DNA of 64,000 nt, taken from Rosistilla ulvae (GTDB taxonomy: Bacteria > Planctomycetota > Planctomycetia > Pirellulales > Pirellulaceae). This document shows, piece by piece, positions 7,761 to 17,300 of this stretch. The stretch spans positions 6,697,798 to 6,761,797 of the forward strand of contig NZ_CP036261.1 in the NCBI RefSeq assembly GCF_007741475.1, written 5' to 3'. The notes beneath the pieces are model-generated. The model ran no database searches and had not been told where the DNA came from. It saw only the letters and a list, made by a program, of their open reading frames with translations. Both the position numbers and the translations under genes were made by a program. Every line of letters begins with the position of its first letter. The stretch's first letter is position 1.

Positions 7761-8654
7761 TCATTCCGCCAGCAGCTTGGCGAACAAAAAAGCTTGCGCA
7801 TTGGCAAACGGGGTCTTCGAGTGTCCGGGGATCGCCAGATGGCATTCCTGCCCGACGCTATCGGCTTTCTCTTTCATCTTCACGCCATAGACGGGGTGAT
7901 GAATTCCGTGCCCCGCATTTTTTGATGGCAGCGTCATGTCGGCGGAATAGGTCATGAACAGCGGGGGATCGTCGGCGCTGACGTGATTGTAAGGCGAGAA
8001 TTCGACATACAGATCGTGATGCTTGTCGTAGTTGGCCAACGCCCCGGCCATCGTCGCTTCGCCGACCGCCATGTTGATCATCCGATGCTTCAACACGCCC
8101 GGTCCCAGCCAGGGCTCGATCACCTTGGGGTCGATCGAGGTCTGTCCCGAAGAGACGGCAGCGGCGGTGACTCGCGTCGATTCTCGCGCGATCGGATCAT
8201 TCGATTTCGGATCGGCCAGATCATCGTGACACAGCAGCCACATCGATGTGCATGCCCCGGCGCTGCCGCCGGTCAGGGCGATGCGGTCGGGGCGGATGTC
8301 CCACTCGCTCGCCTTGCTGCGAATGAACTGGATCGCGCGAGCGGCGTCGTGGACCGGAGCGGGCAACGGAACTTCGCCGGTCAACCGGTAATTGATCGCA
8401 GCATAAGAGATCCCTTTGTCGAGGAACGGTTCAACGTCGGCAGGGCGCCGCTTTTTGTCGCCCCCAGTCCAGCCACCGCCGTGGATGTAGACCAACAACG
8501 GACGTGGCCCTTCGCCTTCGGCTTGCCAAAAGTCGATCGTCTGCAAGCGATGCTCACCGTAAGGGACGTTGGCACGGGTGGGGGGATCTGCCGCCGAGGC
8601 GTGGGATGCGACGATCAGCAAAGCAGCGGTTGCGGCAACCGATAGTAGTTTCAT
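7761..8654 (-). CDS. Secreted alpha/beta hydrolase, esterase/lipase-like (BD-FAE type)
   Basis: The product is 297 residues with a classical signal peptide (residues 1-21, cleavage near SHASA/AD). The mature enzyme has the oxyanion motif HGGGW at residues 58-62, the nucleophile elbow GGSAG with Ser131, a plausible acid at Asp239 (TYSADMTLPS) and a plausible base at His278 (IPGHSKTP). This is the arrangement of carboxylesterase/feruloyl-esterase-like hydrolases, which are numerous in planctomycetes that degrade polysaccharides. The actual ester substrate is unknown. The ribosome-binding site is weak. The gene is divergent from the DUF4261-like gene across a 357-bp intergenic region. Confidence 0.85.
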   Translation of the reverse strand: MKLLSVAATAALLIVASHASAADPPTRANVPYGEHRLQTIDFWQAEGEGPRPLLVYIHGGGWTGGDKKRRPADVEPFLDKGISYAAINYRLTGEVPLPAPVHDAARAIQFIRSKASEWDIRPDRIALTGGSAGACTSMWLLCHDDLADPKSNDPIARESTRVTAAAVSSGQTSIDPKVIEPWLGPGVLKHRMINMAVGEATMAGALANYDKHHDLYVEFSPYNHVSADDPPLFMTYSADMTLPSKNAGHGIHHPVYGVKMKEKADSVGQECHLAIPGHSKTPFANAQAFLFAKLLAE

Positions 8655-8688
8655 CGAGTTGGGTTCCAGAACGAAGGAGAGATCGTTG

Positions 8689-8747
8689 AGCCGGCACGCG
8701 TTATCGCCGGATTGTCCAAGGAAACCGGACGCTCGCGCGTGCCGGCT
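8689..8747. repeat. REP-like imperfect palindrome
   Basis: Perfect 12-bp arms AGCCGGCACGCG (8689-8700) and CGCGTGCCGGCT (8736-8747) flank 35 bases that hold an inner CCGG/CCGG pair. It would fold into a long GC-rich stem-loop. The shape is that of extragenic palindromic repeats. It lies 35 bp upstream of the hydrolase start on the minus strand, with no U-tract on either side, so a terminator is less likely. Confidence 0.65.
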
Positions 8748-8833
8748 GATACCTCAAATTGAAACACGGAATGGCCCTGGGAGCGTTGTCAAAATGGTCG
8801 CGGCGATTGGGGCCGCTATGTTATAACAACGGC

Positions 8834-8847
8834 AGAAACATGTTTCT
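8834..8847. promoter_or_regulatory. 14-bp perfect palindrome, possible operator
   Basis: AGAAACATGTTTCT is its own reverse complement. It lies in the divergent intergenic region, 165 bp before one start codon and 180 bp before the other. The length and AT-rich symmetric form suit a dimeric repressor or activator site; no regulator gene is adjacent. Confidence 0.4.
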
Positions 8848-9011
8848 ATCAAATCCTACATCGAACGCCGCGGCACGCGGTCACCTTGGTTGTCGTGGCA
8901 TCACCGGCAAGACCAAGGATGCGACGTTCACCGCAGGCCTCGCGTCACCCGGTCGTCAGTGACCCCAAATTGCAGTACAACGGTGAGCGAGAGGAGCGTC
9001 AAGGAAACGCA

Positions 9012-10034
9012 ATGCCGAAAGGTTTTTTTTCGCAAGGTCTGTGCATTTTATTGAGCGAACCAGTTTCGCTGGATCGGATCGCGCAAGCGCTACGCGATTT
9101 TGAGATCGTGGGACAGCCGACCGGAGGAGACGACGAATTGATCGACCAGCCATCGTTGCTGGTCGGATACCGTCCCGAAGTCGACGGCCAGGTCTTGTTG
9201 AGCGTTGTCGAAAACCGCTGGCCCGACGAGATGGGGGATCCCCAAGACCAGCCCGATGTCTTTGTCGCTTGGTCGCTGGGGCAGTTTGGCCCGTTGGCCT
9301 ATCCGGGCTGTCTCGAACGATCGACCGAGCAAGCTTGGGCCTGGGAAGACAGCCGCGACGTCATCCAACAGCACACCTGCTTTATCCGGATCCTGTGCAG
9401 CTATGTGATCGGCGTTGCCGACGACGATGCGCCCCTGCTGCCAGACGATTACGACGCCATCGACGAGATGGAATACCTGACGAAGATCGCTGCGGCGCTG
9501 CTGACGATCCCCGAAGCGCTCTGTTACTTCAACCCCGGCGGCGAGGTCTTGCGAGACCAGGACGGTCTGCGCGAAGGGCTGAATTACGCTTGGTGCCACC
9601 ATCTGCCTCCGTTGGACATGTGGACCAATGTACGTCTGTTCCGCGCGACCGACGATTGGTCGTTGATGGACACCGTCGGCAATGGACAATTCGACCTGCC
9701 CGATGTCGAAGCGGCCTACCAGGCGGATAAATACGAAGCGACCGACGTGGAAGGTTTCCTTCGAAACGCTTCGCTTTACATGCTCAAGGAAGGGGATGTG
9801 ATCGAAGAAGACGATACTGCCGACGGTCCCGGCGACATCGTTTGGCGAGCGATCTTGTGCGACGATGCGTTGACCGATCCGCCGCGGCCGACCGTCCGTT
9901 GGTTCCCAGACGACGGCACCGAAGCCCCCTCCGAATTGACCGACACGGGGATGTCCGACGACGAGATCGAAGAACAGCTGGACGAGCTGATGGACTTCGA
10001 AGACCCCGACGACGACAACGAACAGCCTTTCTAA
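9012..10034 (+). CDS. DUF4261-like cytosolic protein of unknown function
   Basis: The product is 340 residues. The start at 9012 is chosen for AAGGA six bases upstream and because the in-frame codons before it encode no conserved sequence. There is no signal peptide or membrane segment. The protein begins MPKGFFSQGLCILLSEPVSL. The middle has ALLTIPEALCYFNPGGEVLR, and the order of segments recalls DUF4261 proteins, in which a 'P-ALCYFNPGGE' type block is typical. This assignment is from memory and is tentative. The C-terminal 25 residues are almost all acidic (DDEIEEQLDELMDFEDPDDD). Codons 4-7 contain a run of eight T, a possible slippage site. The DUF4105-like lipoprotein gene follows on the same strand 107 bp later; no shared function is evident. 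Confidence 0.7.
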   Translation: MPKGFFSQGLCILLSEPVSLDRIAQALRDFEIVGQPTGGDDELIDQPSLLVGYRPEVDGQVLLSVVENRWPDEMGDPQDQPDVFVAWSLGQFGPLAYPGCLERSTEQAWAWEDSRDVIQQHTCFIRILCSYVIGVADDDAPLLPDDYDAIDEMEYLTKIAAALLTIPEALCYFNPGGEVLRDQDGLREGLNYAWCHHLPPLDMWTNVRLFRATDDWSLMDTVGNGQFDLPDVEAAYQADKYEATDVEGFLRNASLYMLKEGDVIEEDDTADGPGDIVWRAILCDDALTDPPRPTVRWFPDDGTEAPSELTDTGMSDDEIEEQLDELMDFEDPDDDNEQPF

Positions 10035-10141
10035 AGGCGTTGTTGCGGCAGCGCGACCGACCGCGAATCCCCCTCGCGGCCCCCGCCTCTGGTTGCAATT
10101 CGATCTTGACACGCGCCGCCCGTTCGACGATCTATGTTCCG

Positions 10142-11053
10142 ATGCGGCAACGGCTTAACGCAACGAATCTACTCCTGCTCCACGTGCTCTGCCTGATCGG
10201 TGCAGCGAGTGGCTGTGGGGTGTTGCGCGGCGACGTCCCCGCCCAAGAGATCGCCGAGAGTCTACCGACGCCGGCCAAGCTGGTCGTCGACCTAGCCTCA
10301 TCGGCCGGGCCATCGCAGCGCCGCGATTGGCGGCCCGAACTGAGCGTGTTGCCGTTTGCGGAACTGGACGACGATAAAGACAAAGCGGTCATCCACAACG
10401 TACGGCAATGCCGCTGGCGTTCCAGCGATGATTACGACGTCAAACACTCCGATTGGAAGTTCCGATGGGAGGATGTCCAAGCTGTCGACTTCATCGTCGT
10501 GCCGTTTCAAGACACGCCAATGCTAGCTCACACCATGATCAGCTTTGATCTGGGTGACGATCGCTACTTGGCACTCAGCGTCGAAGCCCGGCTGGAAGCG
10601 GGGGAGACCTATTCACCGATCGCCGGAGTGGCGAAGCAGTTCGATCTGATCTACATCCTTGGGGACGAAACCGATCTGTTGGGATTGCGAGCCGAGGTGC
10701 GGCGCAACGACATCTTCTTGTACCGCTCGCGAGCGACACCGCAACAATCGGCCCAGATCTTGCGTAGCGTCTTGGAACGCTGCAATCAATTGCGGCAGAC
10801 GCCCGAGTTCTACGACTCGCTGCGGAACAGCTGTGCCACGAACGTCGCCGATCACATCGCCCCGTTCGCCCCGGCGAGCCTGATGACCGATTGGCGATTG
10901 ATGATGCCCGGACACAGCGACAAACTGGCGTACGATCTGAAACTGATCGACACCTCGCGGCCGTTTGAACAGGTCCGCCGCGAAGCCTTTGTGAGCCTGA
11001 AAGCACGGCAACACTTGGGCGATAAAAACTTCTCGCGGCTGATTCGCGAATAG
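10142..11053 (+). CDS. DUF4105-like lipoprotein
   Basis: The product is 303 residues from the ATG at 10142. Residues 1-24 are a lipoprotein signal (LLLLHVLCLIGAASGC) with lipobox A-S-G-C and lipidated Cys25. The body contains VIHNVRQCRWRS, then DVQAVDFIVVPFQDTPMLAHTMISFDL, EARLEAGETYSPIAGVAKQF, LYRSRATPQQSAQILRSVL and FYDSLRNSCATNVADHI. This is the pattern of the Lnb/DUF4105 periplasmic domain, in which the HxxxSF-like strand and the NSCxTN motif hold the conserved His and Cys of a proposed papain-like (NlpC/P60-related) site. Family members are exposed to the periplasm; the substrate is unknown. The gene converges on the 8512-residue giant gene, with 235 bp between the two stop codons. Confidence 0.8.
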   Translation: MRQRLNATNLLLLHVLCLIGAASGCGVLRGDVPAQEIAESLPTPAKLVVDLASSAGPSQRRDWRPELSVLPFAELDDDKDKAVIHNVRQCRWRSSDDYDVKHSDWKFRWEDVQAVDFIVVPFQDTPMLAHTMISFDLGDDRYLALSVEARLEAGETYSPIAGVAKQFDLIYILGDETDLLGLRAEVRRNDIFLYRSRATPQQSAQILRSVLERCNQLRQTPEFYDSLRNSCATNVADHIAPFAPASLMTDWRLMMPGHSDKLAYDLKLIDTSRPFEQVRREAFVSLKARQHLGDKNFSRLIRE

Positions 11054-11179
11054 CCATCCAAATCGATCGACGCCAAGGTCTCATCGCCCCCCCTCTCCAA
11101 TCGATCGAGAGGTGGCGCCCGCCACGAGACCGGCCGGTCGCAACCGCCACTGGTTCGTCAATATCAGACACGTCAAAGC

Positions 11180-11226
11180 AAAAAGGCCGGACGCCGACAC
11201 GGGGAAAACGCGTCGACACCGGCCGA
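11180..11226 (-). terminator. Probable terminator of the 8512-residue giant gene
   Basis: The stem outer arms are GGCCGG (11185-11190) and CCGGCC (11219-11224). An internal loop and a second six-pair helix (GTCGAC against CGTCGG-type bases) follow inside. On the minus strand the stem is followed directly by TTTTTGCTTTG. It lies about 65 bp after the giant's stop codon. Confidence 0.65.
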
Positions 11227-11288
11227 TAGCGTGAAGGAGGCAACCGGCGGAGCCTAGCTGCCTCGACAAGCTTTTTATCGCGAACGAT

Positions 11289-11331
11289 CTAGAGTCCGAA
11301 CTCGCTGAAGTACTGATCCAGCGAAGCGTCC
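11289..11331 (-). other. Conserved C-terminal tail of the 8512-aa giant
   Basis: The protein ends DASLDQYFSEFGL after a strongly acidic stretch. The same short pattern of Leu/Ile-Asp, three or so residues and a terminal Phe ends the other two giants (LDEFWSNF and IDQLLGDFRLSD). Confidence 0.5.
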
Positions 11332-14300
11332 GATTCGTCTTCATCCTTCTCGTCGTCGATCACATCGACAGCGATCTGATCCAGAACGTCGTCGAATTCA
11401 ACGACCGCGACGCTGGCGACCGAATCGTCATCCATCGACAACACGACAGCATCTTCTGGCAATTGCTCGCCGAACGAATCGGCTTCGGTCAGCAGCGTTC
11501 CACTGGCGACAATCGACGTTTGGGAAGGAAGCGCCCACGTCTGTTCCGCCTCACCCGCTGCGCGAGTCTGCCGATTCAAGTGGTTCAGGATCACCAACGC
11601 ATCCAACGGTTGAACGATGCCATTTCCATTGACGTCGTAGAACGGTCCGTTGACCGGATCGATCACATTGTCTTGGACCAGGGCGTCGACGTTGTTCTCG
11701 GTACTGCGATTCAGATGGTTCAGAATCACCAACGCATCGATCGCCGAGACATACCCACTGACATTCACATCGGTAACGCTCATCGCGTTCTGCCCCATGC
11801 TCGCCGCGATCGGAATCGTGACCAAGACCGGATCGGACGCGAAGCCCGACGCGTCCTGAATCGTAAACAAGAACGAATCGACACCACTGAACCCGCCGGG
11901 GCTGCGGTAGATCATCTCGCCAGTGTTGGGGTCGACCGAAACCGAACCACCGTTGACGGTCGCGATGGCACCGGGAACGGCGGGGTCCGCCGATCCGAAG
12001 ACATGGATGCTGGCTGGATCGAGCGTAAGTCCACCGTTGATCCCCGCATCGGTGACCGGATTCAGGGCCATGCTTCCACCCGACACGATCTGGCGAGCAA
12101 CCACCGTATCGATCTGCGGCGTCGGCGTGACGTCCAGATAGACGGTTGCCGTTGCCGAGCGGAGCCCCTGTGCATCTTCGATCGTATAGGTGAACTGATC
12201 GGATCCCAAATAACCATCGACTGGCGTGTAACGAATCTCACCGTTGGGCTGAATCACCACGGTACCGTGAGCGGGCTGGTTCGCTTGAACTCGGTTGGCA
12301 GCGATCTGACCATCGACATCGAAATCGTTGCCCAGAACATTCAGATCGGTGGTTCGATTGGCGGGCACGGCAACCGGAGTCGCCAACGTTCCATCGGAGA
12401 CGGCCGTCGGCCGATCGTTCACGCCGGTGATTTCCACGCGAATCGTCGCCGCATTGCTCGGCAGTCCCAGGAAGCTTTGATCCCCGGCGGGATCATCGAT
12501 CGCCCGATAGACAAACGAATCGGTCAGCATACCGTTGGTTGTCAACGAATCGATTTGCGTCGACGTCGACGGGTCGTATTGAATCGATCCATCGGGCAAC
12601 AACGTCACCGTCGCCCCCAGCGAGGTCGTGGTCACGACCAAACCGTTGCTGCCAAAGTCGAGGACGCGCGTGTCGTCGCCATCGGAATCGGTCACCAACA
12701 ACCCAGCCGTTCCCGCAGGTCCCGCGATTCCAGAGATCACCAACAACGTCGCCGGATCTTCGCTGGTCGTGTAGGTCTGCCCGGCAGGTGGCCCTGGGAA
12801 CGCTACGGGTGCATCGTTGACCGGGGAGATGTTGATCGCCAACGTCTGATCGATCGAGCGATTTACGTTGGGTGCCTGGCTGAGTCCGTTGTCGGTCGCG
12901 TAAACACGGACCAAGATCGGGGCATCGGGAAGCGTCGAAACAAACGGCTTGGCGGTAAACCGCAGGTTGCCGTTGGCCCCCAACGTCGGGGCGACCGAGA
13001 ACAGGCTGGCCTGATTCGGATCGACAAATTGCAGATGCAGCGTCGCGACCTGGTTGCTGTTGACTTCATCTTGAGGTCCAACCGAAATCGTCGCCGGATC
13101 GACCACCTGTTGATTGAACGGCCCCGAACTCTCCGCGACCGTGACCTGCGCGATTTGCGGAGTCGCCGGATCGGCTGGCGTCTCGGTTGCGGCGGCGGTG
13201 AAATCGAAGGTCGGAGCGTCGTTGACTGCCCCCACGGTGATCGTAAACCGCTCCTTCGGATCGCCCACGCCCGGATACGACGCCGGAGGTGTTTGATCGT
13301 CGCTGCCGACGATGTCGAGCACCGCGCGGCCGTTTGCGTTTTCCTTCAGCTTCAATCGCAGCGTTCCATCGGAATCGATTCCGTATGGCGCGGCGAACTG
13401 ATTCGTGGGAAGCCCGTTGATATCGAGCACGAAGTTCGCGTCGTCGAAGATCGAATCGGCAGGGACTTGAGCTTCACCTAAGACCTGCGTCACGGTGAAC
13501 GTCACCTGCTGATTCGCTTCGTCTTGAGCGGTATCTGGTCCGCCTCGAACCCCCACTGCGAAGTTGACGACGATGATGTCGCCGTCCTCCGGATCGAAGG
13601 CAAAATCAGCTCCCGAGACGCTTTGATCCTCGCGGAAGATCTTATCCGATCCGATGAAGAACTCAGGCGGATCATTGACCGCTTCGATCGACAACGAGAT
13701 CGTTCCCACACTGCGACGCTGGGCGTTCGGATCGCGGGTTGGCATCGCGGTATCGGCCGTCTTGCCACCGGCAAAATAATAGGTCGATCCATCATCTTGC
13801 ACGACGTAGTTGAACGAGTCGCGCAATCCCGTCGACGAGTTGAATTCCGTTGGCGGAGTGTACAGCAAACGTGGCGGATTCACGCCTGTGTCGATGCGAA
13901 CCGTCCCCCCTCGAAGCGTTGTGATCGGACCAGCATTTGCCATCCCGTTCACGTTGTTCCCCACACCAAACAGACTCAGCGTTTGCGAGGTTGGTTCGCC
14001 GACATAATAGACGTTGTCGGGGCCAAGATCCTCGCCAGGCCCCGCCGAATCGAGGCTTGTCGTCAGGGTATCGCCATCGCCCAATCCGACCAACGAGACA
14101 AACAGATCGGTTGCGTCGATCGGTTGACCGATACTTCCTTCGGTGACCGTAATCGGATCGATATGCAGTCTGCCTTGCGGATTGTCATTGACCGGCCAGA
14201 TATCGACAGCGATCGTTCCGGTGGAGGTTTTCGGATCGGCGAACGGTCCGAACGGCGACATCGTTTGATTGATCGATCGGTAACTGACACCGTTATCCTG

Positions 14301-17300
14301 CAGCGTGTACTCCACCAAGATCGGTGGCGCGACACGCACGCCCGCTTCGGACATCGTGTAATAATTCGTCGGCGGCAGAACGCGAATCGATCGATCCGAT
14401 TGATTGTAGGTGATCGTCGTCCCAGCAAGCACGCTGGCATCGATCGCTTGATAGAGCCCATCGTTTGCGGCCGCAGCGGCAGCGGTGGTACCAAACGCAG
14501 CGCGTGTGATCTGCGCGGTGATCACCGGGTCGCCCAGCGTCCCACCACTGACCGACGTGACTTCGATAATCTCTCCACCCAGCTTGTAATAGCCCAGCGG
14601 TGGCTTCTGATCGAAGGTCGCCGTGGTTGCCAGTTCGGTCAACGGAGCGGTCAGTTTGGCGATCTCCCGATTCAACGGAACCGATGCCGCACCCGCCAAC
14701 GTCAATCCCGCCGTCGATTGCCCAGGAATGTTCCCGGCAACGGCTCGGTCTTCCAACTTGCCCGCATCGGCTGGAGCGCTGCTGTCAAACGAATCCCAGC
14801 GGTCGTTGCCTGTCAACAAGTTCGGGAAGATCGTCGCGGCCTGGTCTTCGATGATGTGAATGCGATCATCGGTTGCCGCCGGGGCATCGTTGACCGGACG
14901 GACGGTGACATCGACGCGGAACGTCGAATAGCTGGCTGCCGCATCGGGGTGCGAATCGCGGAGCGTCAGCGTCGTGTAGTCATCTTCACCGAAATAATCG
15001 GCCGGGGCAGAGTATTCCAGATCGTAGTCGCCATTGGCCTTGCGGACACTCAGAGTCAAGACGCCGCCAAGGTTGGATGTCATCGACATCGAGCCATCGC
15101 CGTTTAATGTCCCGCCATCGAAGGAGAGTGCAAACCCGCTGTCAGAATTGTTCGGATCAAACGGAATGGTTGGTTCACCATTTGGACCGCTGCTGACTTG
15201 AGCCAACGCCAACACGTTCTGAACGATGCGCGGCTGGGCTGAATCCTCCAAGGCGTCGAATCGGAATGGTGTCCCGACCGGTGCATCGTTCTGCGGTAGC
15301 ACTTGGATTACAACCGTGCCGGTTCCCGTGCGTGGGGCGGCAGCACCGTTGTTCTGAACATCATTGATGTCCAACGTGGCCGTTGAATTCGCCCCCCCGA
15401 TCGAGAACGTCCAGCCGTCATCGAAGAAGCTGTACGTGAACGAATCGGTATCGGCGGCATTGACGCTGAAGAAATCGTCTTGCGGGATGAAGGTGATCTC
15501 GTTCAGGCCGGTGCCTGGGTTGAGTTCCACCTTCACCGTGTTACCACGCGCGGTTGTGTATTCACCCGCAGGCACCAGGGCCAAAGCTTGCGTAAGCATT
15601 CCGTTGTCCGCGGCGGTGTAGATTCCGTCGGGTCCCACGTCTTCCAACGTTCCCGCCGAAGCTTGATCGGCCGCCGCCGGAGGTGCGTTGAGGGTCAGGT
15701 CGCTGATATCGATAAACAGCTCGTCCTGCGTGATCACTCGTGGCGTCTCTTCGACTGCGTCGCGAATCTCGACGGTGTTACCGATCGGAGCATCGTTGAC
15801 GGGCCAGACGTTAACGGTGACCGTCCCCCAGCCCAGTTGCGAATCTTCGATCGGGGCACCCAATGGGGTCTCGGGGTTACCGTCGTCGACATACGTTGTT
15901 CCGGTATCGCGGAATTCATAACGGAAAACAAATGGGGCGTGAATTTCATTCCCATCGCGATCGCGTGTGTACATGTCCTGCGGTGCCCGCACCTGAACCG
16001 TCGTTCCATCCCAGACGACCGAAACCTGATCGCTCGGCGTGGCCGGCAGCGGGTTGCCGTGGATGTCGGTGAACTGCCCCGTCAACGAAAGCGTCGTCGG
16101 ATCGAAGTCGTCGTTCAGATCGAGATTCGCATTATTGACGATATGCATCACATCGGCGTTATCTGGTGACACGACGGTGTCTTCCGGCGGCGCGATCCCC
16201 GTGCGAGGGTCTTGCCGTGGGAATGCGTCAGGCCGATCGTTATTCAATAGGAACTGGGCATCAAACGATGCGACGGTGTCCTCAAGAATGTGAATGCTGT
16301 CTTTAACACCCAACGGTGCACTGTTGACCGGATAGACATAGATCCGCGTCTGGAACGGAACGTCGTTAATGCGATTGCCGAGGATATCCTTTTCAAACAA
16401 CGTCAGGTCGACGGTATCGATTCCGAAGAAGCCGGCTGGCGGAGTGTAGACAACGTCGTAGTCGCCGTTGCCGTTCCTCGATCCCAGCGTCAGCGTTCCT
16501 CCCTGGCTTGTTGGCAACGTCCCGACGATGTCATCCAAGAAGAGTGCATCGCGTTCGCGGATCGGATTCCCCTGAGAATCCAGAATCGGATCGCCCGCTG
16601 CGTTGACAGCGATCGGTCCCGATTCGGCACCGACGTAGTTCTTCACAAAATCAGCAAAGGTGACTGGCGAGCTGCTTTCGACCACGGCCCCATCGACGAT
16701 CACTTGGATCGCTTCGCCCACGTCGGGGTACTGGGTCGCAGGATCGTTATCGTCGTCGATCTCATCGGGAATGACCGGCGAGTCGTTGACACCTGTCACG
16801 TTCACCGCAATCGAACCGTTGGGCATCGCTCGCAGCGAAGTCGGCATGTTGACGACCGTTCCGTCGGGCAGACGGACAAAGTTGGCTGGAGATGGCAAAG
16901 CAGCCCCCGAACCAACTGGACCGTCCGCCGTCACATACGCGACAGTCGATTCAGCTCCCAGGGCACCTGGAATCCGCAGCGTATGCGGATCGAGATAGTC
17001 GACGAAGAAGTTGAAATCACCGAGGACGCCGTTCAATTCCGCAACGATCGCCGCGACGATCTCCTGTCCGGTCGCGGTGGCAAGGACCTCCACGTCGTAG
17101 TCGCTGGCAGTTCCATCCGCCATCGTATCGAGACCGATCGTGATCACATTGCCGGCCAAATCGGTTAGCGTGATCTGATCATCGTCGCTGACACCAACGG
17201 CTGCGTTGGTACCATCGCCGAACGTGACCTTCACCGCTTCGTAGTCTTCGACAAGGTATTCGATCAGATCGGGTTCGCCGCCATCGGTAAAGAAATTCGC

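Larger units (their letters stand above)
8655..9011 (-). other. Intergenic region between divergent genes (8655-9011)
   Basis: No convincing gene is seen here. The stretch holds a long inverted repeat (8689-8747) and a 14-bp palindrome (8834-8847). A TTGTCA at 8786-8791 resembles a -35 box, but no well-spaced -10 box follows it. Both flanking genes must be transcribed from this region. Confidence 0.5.

Noticed and set aside
11463-13481. A 672-codon open frame on the plus strand opposite the giant's C-terminus
   Set aside because: It is antisense to the tandem-95 and dockerin region, and its Arg/Asp-rich text follows directly from the opposite reading frame.
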